Part shown: in pieces, positions 56,091-64,000 of the stretch | How the letters are laid out: every line of letters begins with the position of its first letter | How positions within the stretch are numbered: position 1 is the first letter of the stretch | Source: Arenimonas composti TR7-09 = DSM 18010 | GTDB lineage: Bacteria > Pseudomonadota > Gammaproteobacteria > Xanthomonadales > Xanthomonadaceae | DNA length: 64,000 nucleotides | Direction: 5' to 3' | Assembly: GCF_000426365.1 (NCBI RefSeq) | Contig: NZ_AUFF01000008.1 | Coordinates: forward strand, 1-64,000 | Notes under the pieces: generated by a model | Databases searched by the model: none | Told to the model about the DNA's origin: nothing | The model's input: only the letters and a program-made list of their open reading frames with translations | Translations under genes and position numbers: made by a program

Positions 56091-57488
56091 ATGCCACGCG
56101 TCCCGTTGCTGGCCGCCGCCCTCGCGATCGCCCTCGCGAGCCCCCTCCATGCCGCCGGCCCGGCCGCGCCGCCGGCGACCCCGGCCGCCACCGGCGCCGC
56201 GGCCGCCGCCGAGCCCGGCGCGGTCGTGCCGGGTGCCGCCGACATCGTCGTGCATACGCTCGGCAACGGCATGAAGATCGTGATCTGGCCCGACCACGAC
56301 ATCCCGAACGTCGCGATGTACACCTGGTACCGCGTCGGCGGGCGCAACGAGTACCCGGGCATCACCGGCATGGCGCACTACTTCGAGCACATGATGTTCA
56401 ACGGCACGAAGACACGCGCGCCCGGCGAATTCGACCGCACGATGGAAGCCGCCGGCGGCGCCAACAACGCCTACACCAGCAACGACGTCACCGTTTACCA
56501 GGACTGGTTCCCGCGCAGCGCGCTGGAAACCATCTTCGAGCTCGAGGGCGACCGCATGGCCAACCTCGACTTCGATCCGGAGGTGGTCGAGAGCGAGCGC
56601 GGCGTCGTCTATTCCGAACGCCGCACCCGCGTCGACGACGACGGCTTCGGCACCCTGATCGAGCAGATGCAGGCCACCGCCTTCGTCGCCCACCCGTACC
56701 AGTTCCCGGTGATCGGCTGGCCGTCGGACATCGAGAACTGGAAGCTCGAGGACCTGCGCGACTTCTACCGGACCTATTACGCGCCGAACAACGCGACGAT
56801 GTTCGTGGTCGGCGACGTGACGCCGGAAGAGATCATCGCGCTCGCCGAGAAGTACATCGCGCCGATCCCGGCGCAGGCGCCGCCGGAGCCGATCACCACC
56901 GTCGAGCCGGCGCAGGCCGGCGAACGCCGCATCGTCGTGCGCAAGGAAGGCATCCAGGCGCCGCTGCTGGCGATGGCCTGGCATGCGCCGGCGGCGACCG
57001 AGGACGACTGGCTGGCGCTGCAGGTGCTGCTCGGCCTGCTCGGTGACGGCGATTCCTCGCGCCTGCACCAGCGCCTGGTCGAGCGCGACGCGATCGCGGT
57101 GGCGACCGGCAGCGACCTCGACCGCGGTTTCGACCCGGGCCTGGGCTGGGTCTACGCGATCCTGCCGCCCGGCGGCGATCCGGCCGCGGTGGAGCGCGCG
57201 GTCGACGAGGAAATCGCCCGCATCGCCAGCGAAGGCCCGACCGCGGCCGAGCTGGAGAAGGCGCGCAAGGCCGCGCGCGCCGGTTTCTGGCGCGGCATGC
57301 AGACCATCAGCGGCAAGGCCCAGGCGCTGGGCTCCTACGAAACCTTCCACGGCGACTGGCGCAAGCTGTTCGAGGCCCCGGCGCAGTTCGACGCGATCAC
57401 CGCCGAGGACGTGAAGCGGGTCGCCGCGCGCGTGCTCGTCGCCGACAACCGCACGCTGGGCACCCTGGTGCCGACCGCCGAAGAATGA
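56091..57488 (+). CDS. M16-family zinc metallopeptidase (catalytic subunit)
   Basis: A 465-residue exported protease (signal peptide 1-22, cleavage near LHAAG). The inverted zinc motif HXXEH is intact (His96, Glu99, His100 in HYFEHMMFNGT), with the distal Glu at about 176 in VVYSERRTR. Pitrilysin/insulinase fold with two homologous halves. It acts in the periplasm on peptides of unknown origin. It overlaps or adjoins a second M16 gene lacking the zinc site, as in other bacterial M16B pairs. Confidence 0.94.
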   Translation: MPRVPLLAAALAIALASPLHAAGPAAPPATPAATGAAAAAEPGAVVPGAADIVVHTLGNGMKIVIWPDHDIPNVAMYTWYRVGGRNEYPGITGMAHYFEHMMFNGTKTRAPGEFDRTMEAAGGANNAYTSNDVTVYQDWFPRSALETIFELEGDRMANLDFDPEVVESERGVVYSERRTRVDDDGFGTLIEQMQATAFVAHPYQFPVIGWPSDIENWKLEDLRDFYRTYYAPNNATMFVVGDVTPEEIIALAEKYIAPIPAQAPPEPITTVEPAQAGERRIVVRKEGIQAPLLAMAWHAPAATEDDWLALQVLLGLLGDGDSSRLHQRLVERDAIAVATGSDLDRGFDPGLGWVYAILPPGGDPAAVERAVDEEIARIASEGPTAAELEKARKAARAGFWRGMQTISGKAQALGSYETFHGDWRKLFEAPAQFDAITAEDVKRVAARVLVADNRTLGTLVPTAEE

Positions 57489-57499
57489 GGACGACGACG

Positions 57500-58954
57500 A
57501 TGCGCCTGGCTTTCAATCCGCTGCACCTGGCCCTCGCCGCCGCGCTCGCGGCCACCGCCGGCCTCGCCCCGGCGGCGCAGGCCGTGACCCCGGCCCTCGC
57601 CGCGGCCGCCGTGCCCGGCGACGTCACCCTGCCGACGCCGCAGCGCGCGACGCTGGCGAACGGCATCGAGCTGCTGATCGTCGAGAAGCGCGACACCCCG
57701 CTGGTGGCGATCGACATCGCGATCCGCGGCGGCGCCCTCGGCGACCCGGCCGGCCGCGAAGGCACCGCCAACCTGCTCGCCGAACTGCTGCAGAAGGGCG
57801 CGGGTTCGCGCGATGCGCTGCAGTTCGCCGAGGCGATCGACGGCGCCGGCGCGACCCTGTCGACCTATGCCGGCACCGAGGCGATGGGCCTGACCGGCAG
57901 CTTCCTGCGCGAGGACGTCGACCTGATGGTCGAACTGGCCAGCGACGCCCTGCTGCGTCCGCGCCTGGACGCGGAAGAGTTCGAGCGCCTGCGTACCCGC
58001 AGCATCCAGGCGCTCGCCGCCGCCCGCGACAGCGATCCGGGCGAACTGCGCGGCGCCTACGGTTACGCGGCGCTGTTCGCCGGCCACCCCTACGGCCGGC
58101 CGGAAAGCGGCGACGAGACCACGCTCGCGGCGATCACCCTCGACGACGTGAAGCGCTATTACGCCGACCACGTCGGCGCCGACCGCATGGTCATCGCGAT
58201 CGTCGGCGACGTCGACGCGGCGCAGTTGCGCACCCGGCTCGAGCGCGCGTTCGGCGGCTTCCGCGCCGCCGCCGCCGAGGTGCCGACGGTGCAGCCGCTG
58301 CCGGCGCGCGAAGGCCGCCGCGTCGTGCTGGTCGACAAGCCCGGCGCCGCGCAGACCTATTTCTGGCTCGGCAATGTCGGCGTCGCCCGCGGCGACGAGG
58401 GTGATGCCGCGCAGGAGCTGGTGAACACCGTCTTCGGCGGCCGCTTCACCTCGATGCTCAACACCGAACTGCGCATCAAGTCGGGCCTGAGCTACGGCGC
58501 CGGTTCGTCGCTGCAGCGGCTGAAGGTGCCGGGCGCGACCGCGATCAGCTCGTTCACCCGCACCGACGCCACCGAACAGGCGCTCGACCTGGCGCTGGCG
58601 ACGCTCGACCGCCTGCACGCCGACGGCATCTCGCCGGAGATGCTGGCCTCGGCGCGCAATTACGTGCTCGGCCAGTTCCCGCCGGACCTGGAGACCAATG
58701 GCCAGATCGCCGACGCGCTGACCGATCTGTGGCTGTACGGGCTGGAAGCGGACGCGATCGACGCTTTCGCCGAGCGCGTCGCCGCGGTGGACGACGACGC
58801 CCTGCGCGCGGCGATCGCCCGTGCCTATCCGACCTCCGACGACCTGGTGATGGTGCTGATCGGCGATGCCGCGAAGATCCGCGAAGTCGCGAAGAAATAC
58901 GGCGCGGTGACGGAGATGAAGATCACCGACCCGCGTTTTTCGGGCGGCCAGTAA
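57500..58954 (+). CDS. M16-family peptidase-like protein (non-catalytic partner)
   Basis: A 484-residue exported paralogue of the preceding gene. The HXXEH motif is replaced by NLLAE in GTANLLAELLQKG, so no zinc site is formed, while the R/Y partner region (RIKSGLSYGAGSSL) is kept. This matches non-catalytic subunits that complete the active site of an M16 heterodimer. ATG at 57500 follows GAGGA by eight bases; a start 15 bases earlier, overlapping the previous stop, lacks a binding site. The signal peptide ends near AQA. Confidence 0.92.
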   Translation: MRLAFNPLHLALAAALAATAGLAPAAQAVTPALAAAAVPGDVTLPTPQRATLANGIELLIVEKRDTPLVAIDIAIRGGALGDPAGREGTANLLAELLQKGAGSRDALQFAEAIDGAGATLSTYAGTEAMGLTGSFLREDVDLMVELASDALLRPRLDAEEFERLRTRSIQALAAARDSDPGELRGAYGYAALFAGHPYGRPESGDETTLAAITLDDVKRYYADHVGADRMVIAIVGDVDAAQLRTRLERAFGGFRAAAAEVPTVQPLPAREGRRVVLVDKPGAAQTYFWLGNVGVARGDEGDAAQELVNTVFGGRFTSMLNTELRIKSGLSYGAGSSLQRLKVPGATAISSFTRTDATEQALDLALATLDRLHADGISPEMLASARNYVLGQFPPDLETNGQIADALTDLWLYGLEADAIDAFAERVAAVDDDALRAAIARAYPTSDDLVMVLIGDAAKIREVAKKYGAVTEMKITDPRFSGGQ

Positions 58955-59015
58955 AGAAGAACGAGGCACCGCGCGCGCCGCGCGGTGCGCACGGCCCTCG
59001 TCCCCTGCCGGCGAC

Positions 59016-60152
59016 CTACCTGCTGCCGCCGGTGCCCGCGCCGGCGGCGAGCCGCGCGACCAGTTCCGCATTGAAGGCGCGGCCGGCGCGCAGCATCTCG
59101 GTCTCGACGCGCGCCCAGTCGGGCTCGATCGTGTAGCCCTGGCGGTCGCTGCCGCCCATGCCGCCGATGAAGCGGATCACGTTTTCGGCGGTGCTGGCGC
59201 GGCTGCCGGCGATTTCGCTCAAGGTGCCGACGTCGTCGGCGACCACCAGGCCTTCCGGCACCACGTTGATGTTGCCCCAGGCACCGGTGCTGGCGCCGAT
59301 CAGGTCGGCGCGGGCGCTGAACCACAGGCCGCCGGCGGCTTCGGTGCCGAGCATGCGCGAGTTCGTTTCGCCGACGGTGCCGGCCGCGAACGAATAGGTG
59401 ACGCTCAGGTTGATGCCGGCCTTGCCCTTCAGCCAGCGGTTCCAGGCCATGCCGTTGCCGATCGCGCGGCTGTCCACCGGCTGCACGCCGGGCACCGACA
59501 GCACCGCCCAGTCCTGGTCGTAATCGCCGAGCTTCACCCGCATCGTCGGCACGCCGAGCTCGCGGTCGTTCGCCAGGCGGCGCACGTCCGGCAGGCTGCC
59601 GGCGAAGTCCGCCGCGGTCTGCGCGCCCCAGCCGGCGGCCTGGAAACGCGCGGCGAGATCGTCCTGCAGCTGCACCAGCACCCGCTGCAGCACGTCGCTG
59701 TCGATCGGCGCGAACACCTCCTTCGACGAGCGGTGTTTGCGGAACACGCCGCCGGTCGCGGTGACCTTGTTGCGCAGCGCCCACTGGATCTGCACGGTCG
59801 GCAGCAGGGCGACGCGCTCCTCGCGGGTGAAGTAGCGCCCGAGCTGGACCTGGAACTGCCGCGCCGGGTTGCTGAACACCGGTTCCGGCGGCGGCGGTGC
59901 GGGAGCGGTGGCCGCCACCGCGGCCGTGTCGGGCACGGGTTCGGCGATGGACTCCGTGACCGGCTCGGCGATGGGCTCCGTAACCGGCTCGGCGCTGGGC
60001 TCGGCGATGGTTTCCGCCGCGACCTCCGCAATGGGGTCCGCCGCGGCGGCGATCGCTTCTTCGGAGTGATTCGTCACGTCTTCCTGCGCCGCCACGGCCG
60101 TGCAGGCACTGGCGGCAGCGAGCACGAGGCCCGCCATCACGCTGGTCTTCAT
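59016..60152 (-). CDS. Periplasmic protein of unknown function with EP-rich octapeptide repeats
   Basis: A 378-residue exported protein (signal peptide 1-22, cleavage after VAA). Residues about 38-75 are an acidic, proline-rich spacer with near-repeats VTEPIAEP and VTESIAEP. The rest (about 95-370) is a folded domain with FQVQLGRYFTREERVALLPTVQIQWALRNKVTATGG and KAGINLSVTYSFAAGTVGETNSRML. AGGGGA precedes the ATG. No family recognised. The spacer could span the peptidoglycan, as TonB-like Pro/Glu linkers do, but no membrane anchor besides the signal is seen. Confidence 0.72.
   Translation of the reverse strand: MKTSVMAGLVLAAASACTAVAAQEDVTNHSEEAIAAAADPIAEVAAETIAEPSAEPVTEPIAEPVTESIAEPVPDTAAVAATAPAPPPPEPVFSNPARQFQVQLGRYFTREERVALLPTVQIQWALRNKVTATGGVFRKHRSSKEVFAPIDSDVLQRVLVQLQDDLAARFQAAGWGAQTAADFAGSLPDVRRLANDRELGVPTMRVKLGDYDQDWAVLSVPGVQPVDSRAIGNGMAWNRWLKGKAGINLSVTYSFAAGTVGETNSRMLGTEAAGGLWFSARADLIGASTGAWGNINVVPEGLVVADDVGTLSEIAGSRASTAENVIRFIGGMGGSDRQGYTIEPDWARVETEMLRAGRAFNAELVARLAAGAGTGGSR
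59938..59985 (-). repeat. 24-bp tandem repeat within the EP-rich spacer
   Basis: Two 24-base units (59938-59961 and 59962-59985) differ at three positions, followed by degenerate partial units. They encode the octapeptide series VTE(P/S)IAEP. In-frame units can expand or contract without breaking the gene. Confidence 0.7.
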
Positions 60153-60293
60153 GTGTTCCCCTGTGTCCTGTGCGGCGCGAATGGCCGCGCCGGGAATCCT
60201 AGTGCGCCCTGCCGGTGGCGGGTGCGCCACGGATTCGACTCGACTTCACGGCCACGTTCACGCCCCGTGCGGGGCGGCGGGGCCGGGGCGGCC

Positions 60294-60299
60294 TAGAAT
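60294..60299 (+). promoter_or_regulatory. -10 element of a probable leaderless promoter
   Basis: TAGAAT ends six bases before the ATG at 60306; no Shine-Dalgarno sequence is present. Same layout as at 35534-35539. Confidence 0.5.
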
Positions 60300-60305
60300 G
60301 GCGGC

Positions 60306-60737
60306 ATGGGCCCCTCCGCCGATCACATCGCGAAGACCGATCCGCCGACGCTCGACGAGGCCGCGATCGCCGCGCTCGTCGACGCCTTCTACGCCCGGAT
60401 CCGCCGCCACCCGGAACTCGGGCCGATCTTCGAGGCCGCGGTCCACGACTGGCCGGCGCACCTGCGCCTGCTGACCGCGTTCTGGTCGTCGGTGATGCTC
60501 GGAACCCGCAGCTACCGCGGCAACCCGATGGCGGTGCACCGCGGGGTGGCCGGCATCCACGCCGGCCTGTTCGCGCCGTGGCTGGAGCTGTGGCGGCAGA
60601 CCGCGCGCGAGCGTCTGGGGCCGGACGATGCCGAGCGCATCATCGGCCACGCCGAACGCATCGGCGAAAGCCTGAAGATGGGCCTCGGCATGGCGCGCAC
60701 GAAGGAACTCGGGCTGCGCATCGTCGGCCAGGGCTGA
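60306..60737 (+). CDS. Group III truncated hemoglobin
   Basis: A 143-residue globin that binds heme in the cytoplasm. The proximal histidine is likely in VAGIHAGLFAPWLELW. Other features are VDAFYARIRRHPELGPIFEAAV, LRLLTAFWSSVMLGTRSYRGNPMAVH and the absence of the GG motifs of groups I and II. Group III globins are implicated in microaerobic growth and NO or peroxide handling; the role here is unknown. It appears to be a single-gene unit starting from a leaderless promoter. Confidence 0.9.
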   Translation: MGPSADHIAKTDPPTLDEAAIAALVDAFYARIRRHPELGPIFEAAVHDWPAHLRLLTAFWSSVMLGTRSYRGNPMAVHRGVAGIHAGLFAPWLELWRQTARERLGPDDAERIIGHAERIGESLKMGLGMARTKELGLRIVGQG

Positions 60738-60743
60738 GCGGAC

Positions 60744-61130
60744 TCAGCGCTCCAGCGGCGGCAGGCTGCGGCAGCGGCTGATCGTCATCGTCTCGCGGTC
60801 GCCGTCGTCGTAGCGGAATTCGATGCGCTCGCCGTCGATGCGTTCGACCACGCCCGGGTAATAACGTCCGCGGTTGCGCCAGTTGCACTGCAGGGTGCTG
60901 CCGGCCTCCCAGTGCAGCGGCACGAACTGGTCGGCGCGGACGGTGCCGACATCGCCGTCGTCGTAAGCGACCTGGACTTCGTCGCCGGCACGTGCCTCGA
61001 CCCGCGCCGGGTACCACATGCCGTCGGCCGGCCAGAGCGCGAGCACGCGATCGCCGGGGGCTTGGGCCGATGCGCCGACGGCCACGAGCAGCAGAAGCAG
61101 GACCGGGAGGGAGTGGATGGCCGTCTTCAT
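60744..61130 (-). CDS. Secreted protein with two Tudor-like repeats
   Basis: A 128-residue protein with signal peptide (1-22, cleavage after ASA). The mature part is two copies of a Tudor/agenet-like beta fold. The first runs GDRVLALWPADGMWYPARV to VQVAYDDGDVGTVRADQFVPL, and the second from GSTLQCNWRNRGRYYPGVV to IEFRYDDGDRETM. Each has the aromatic and YDDGD features. Tudor domains normally bind methylated or charged ligands in eukaryotic nuclei; a secreted bacterial version is unusual. ATG at 61130 follows GAGGA. Its neighbours give no functional clue. Confidence 0.8.
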   Translation of the reverse strand: MKTAIHSLPVLLLLLVAVGASAQAPGDRVLALWPADGMWYPARVEARAGDEVQVAYDDGDVGTVRADQFVPLHWEAGSTLQCNWRNRGRYYPGVVERIDGERIEFRYDDGDRETMTISRCRSLPPLER

Positions 61131-61238
61131 CGGCACATCCTCGCACCGATGTGCCCGGCGTTCACGGTGGCGCCGGGTCGTGGCCCCCGGCGCAGGGGTC
61201 GAGCGTTAGCCCGATGACACGTGCCGAGGAAACCGACG

Positions 61239-61637
61239 ATGCGAACGATGAGGATGTTCCTGCTGCTGCTGGCCCTGGGCCTGCTCGGCGCCTGCGGCGG
61301 CGGCAACAACGACGCCGCGGACCAGCTGTTCGCGGACATGTCCGAGAACATGCGCGAGCTGGCGGGGATCCTGACCGGCGTCACCGACGAGGCCAGCGCC
61401 CGGGCCGCCGTGCCCCGGATCGAGGCGGTGCGCGAGAAGATGCGCGACTGCGCGCGGCGGGCCCGCGAACTGCCCCGGCCCGATGCCGAGACCGAGGCGC
61501 GGCAGAACGCCGAAATGCAGGCGCTGATGGAAGAAGTCGTGCCGCAGATCGCCGCGGCCCAGGCCCGCATCGCGCAGGATCCGGCGATCCTGGCCATCCT
61601 CGCGCCGGCGATGGCGGGGATGGAGAACGACCTCTAG
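61239..61637 (+). CDS. Small lipoprotein of unknown function
   Basis: A 132-residue protein with lipobox LGAC (Cys near residue 19). The mature part is helical, probably a three-helix bundle (ADQLFADMSENMRELAGILTG, PRIEAVREKMRDCARRAREL). GAGGA precedes the ATG at 61239; a GTG at 61221 is possible. No family recognised. Convergent with groEL. Confidence 0.7.
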   Translation: MRTMRMFLLLLALGLLGACGGGNNDAADQLFADMSENMRELAGILTGVTDEASARAAVPRIEAVREKMRDCARRARELPRPDAETEARQNAEMQALMEEVVPQIAAAQARIAQDPAILAILAPAMAGMENDL

Positions 61638-61659
61638 ATCCGGGCGGCACGCTTTCCGA

Positions 61660-61698
61660 AACCTGAAAAGACGAAGCCCGGCGCGGGGCCGGGCTTCG
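61660..61698 (-). terminator. Intrinsic terminator of groESL
   Basis: An 11-bp perfect stem (61672-61682 with 61688-61698, CGAAGCCCGGC and complement) and a 5-base loop; on the minus strand it is followed by TCTTTT. It lies downstream of groEL past a REP hairpin. Confidence 0.8.
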
Positions 61699-61701
61699 TG
61701 G

Positions 61702-61765
61702 TTGGGGCGGTGATCGCGGCTGGGATCGCGGCTGAAGCCGCTCCTACAGGGCGCGATTGGGGCGG
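61702..61765 (-). repeat. GTAG-type REP hairpin, copy 3, between 9-bp direct repeats
   Basis: The REP core is at 61725-61748 (minus strand TGTAGGAGCG, GCTTCAGC, CGCGAT), preceded by a partial duplicate GATCGCGGCTG at 61712-61722. TTGGGGCGG occurs on each side (61702-61710 and 61757-61765), like a target duplication left by insertion just after the groEL stop. Confidence 0.65.
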
Positions 61766-61767
61766 GA

Positions 61768-63770
<2,003 letters not shown>

Positions 63771-63819
63771 GCGGGTTCCCTCTGAATAGTCATAACGATC
63801 AATCACTTGCCGTCGGATG

Positions 63820-63846
63820 TTGGCAGCCGGCGGCGGTGAGTGCCAA
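63820..63846 (-). promoter_or_regulatory. CIRCE operator with an imperfect left arm
   Basis: On the plus strand TTGGCAGCC, nine bases, GAGTGCCAA. The arms match the CIRCE consensus (TTAGCACTC-N9-GAGTGCTAA) and are complementary to each other at seven of nine positions. HrcA binds here and represses groESL in the absence of heat stress. It is about 50 bases before the groES ATG. Confidence 0.85.
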
Positions 63847-63851
63847 TGATA
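63846..63851 (-). promoter_or_regulatory. -10 element of groESL
   Basis: TATCAT on the minus strand, directly upstream of CIRCE so that transcription begins inside the operator. The -35 hexamer is weak (TTCCGC) and no sigma32-type promoter was recognised. Confidence 0.5.
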
Positions 63852-64000
63852 CGCGCGCACTTCCGGTCGCGGAAGGGCGGCGGGCCGACCCTGAATGGGG
63901 ACAGGCTCCTCACCTTCAAGGGGCGTGATCGCGCCGCGCGACGGATGCCGGCACCGCCCACCGGAAAAACGACCGGCCCGGGACCGCCGGCGCCGATGAA
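63852..64000. other. GC-rich intergenic DNA with a half palindrome
   Basis: No gene is supported. TGAATGGGGACAGGCTCCT at 63892-63910 resembles one arm of REP-type elements with GGGGACAGGC cores; no second arm lies nearby. Confidence 0.4.

Overview
The window is very GC-rich, gene-dense chromosomal DNA. Its gene content and order point to a gammaproteobacterium of the Xanthomonadales (Lysobacterales). The indicators are rubredoxin next to thiE-hemL, mpl-adk opposite a pyrophosphate-dependent phosphofructokinase, a K+-independent H+-pyrophosphatase, pcm-tolC opposite waaA and lpxL, a thiC gene behind a TPP riboswitch, and groES-groEL behind a CIRCE element. No genus can be named. I saw no phage, transposase gene, tRNA or CRISPR array. 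Most of the content is core, and the accessory signal lies in small palindromic and heptameric repeats, operators and a few unassigned secreted proteins.

Layout. 1-300: leader and tandem promoters of an rRNA operon that reads leftward out of the window. 500-4694: DUF192 lipoprotein, SirB1-like protein, rubredoxin, and a tightly overlapping thiE-hemL-HAD operon. 4723-7030: ECF sigma factor, FecR-type regulator and a secreted protein, with the same promoter-like motif before the sigma gene and before the secreted-protein gene. 7058-12967: glyoxalase-fold and SDR proteins, a DedA-PAP2 membrane protein, a LON-domain protein, mpl and adk. 13131-23342: PPi-dependent phosphofructokinase, cell-envelope genes, H+-PPase, a frameshifted secreted repeat protein, an Hpt protein and soluble PPase. 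23429-26185: DUF4136 lipoprotein, thiC and its riboswitch, with a 27-bp inverted repeat between riboswitch and thiC. 26210-34070: RND pump with divergent TetR regulator, then pcm and tolC. 34178-42915: LPS genes (waaA, two lpxL-type acyltransferases, waaL-like ligase, glycosyltransferases, ELM1-family protein). 42941-53628: glnE, two mgtE paralogues, a second RND pump and a GT2 enzyme. 53704-61637: CHASE4-GGDEF-EAL protein, an M16 peptidase pair, a repeat-bearing periplasmic protein, truncated globin, a secreted double Tudor-like protein and a lipoprotein. 61768-63770: groEL and groES.

How the genes work together. Three PPi enzymes suggest that pyrophosphate is an energy carrier: PPi-PFK, the membrane H+-PPase and soluble PPase. 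The two RND pumps have no outer-membrane channel of their own, and TolC encoded here is the obvious partner. The LPS block covers late lipid A acylation, Kdo transfer and O-antigen ligation. The most interesting non-coding signals are: the shared ECF promoter motif; arrays of the heptamer AGTAACG that supply stop codons at gene ends; GTAG-type REP hairpins; long inverted repeats at thiC and tolC; and repeated placement of a TANNNT -10 element so close to the start codon that leaderless mRNAs are expected.
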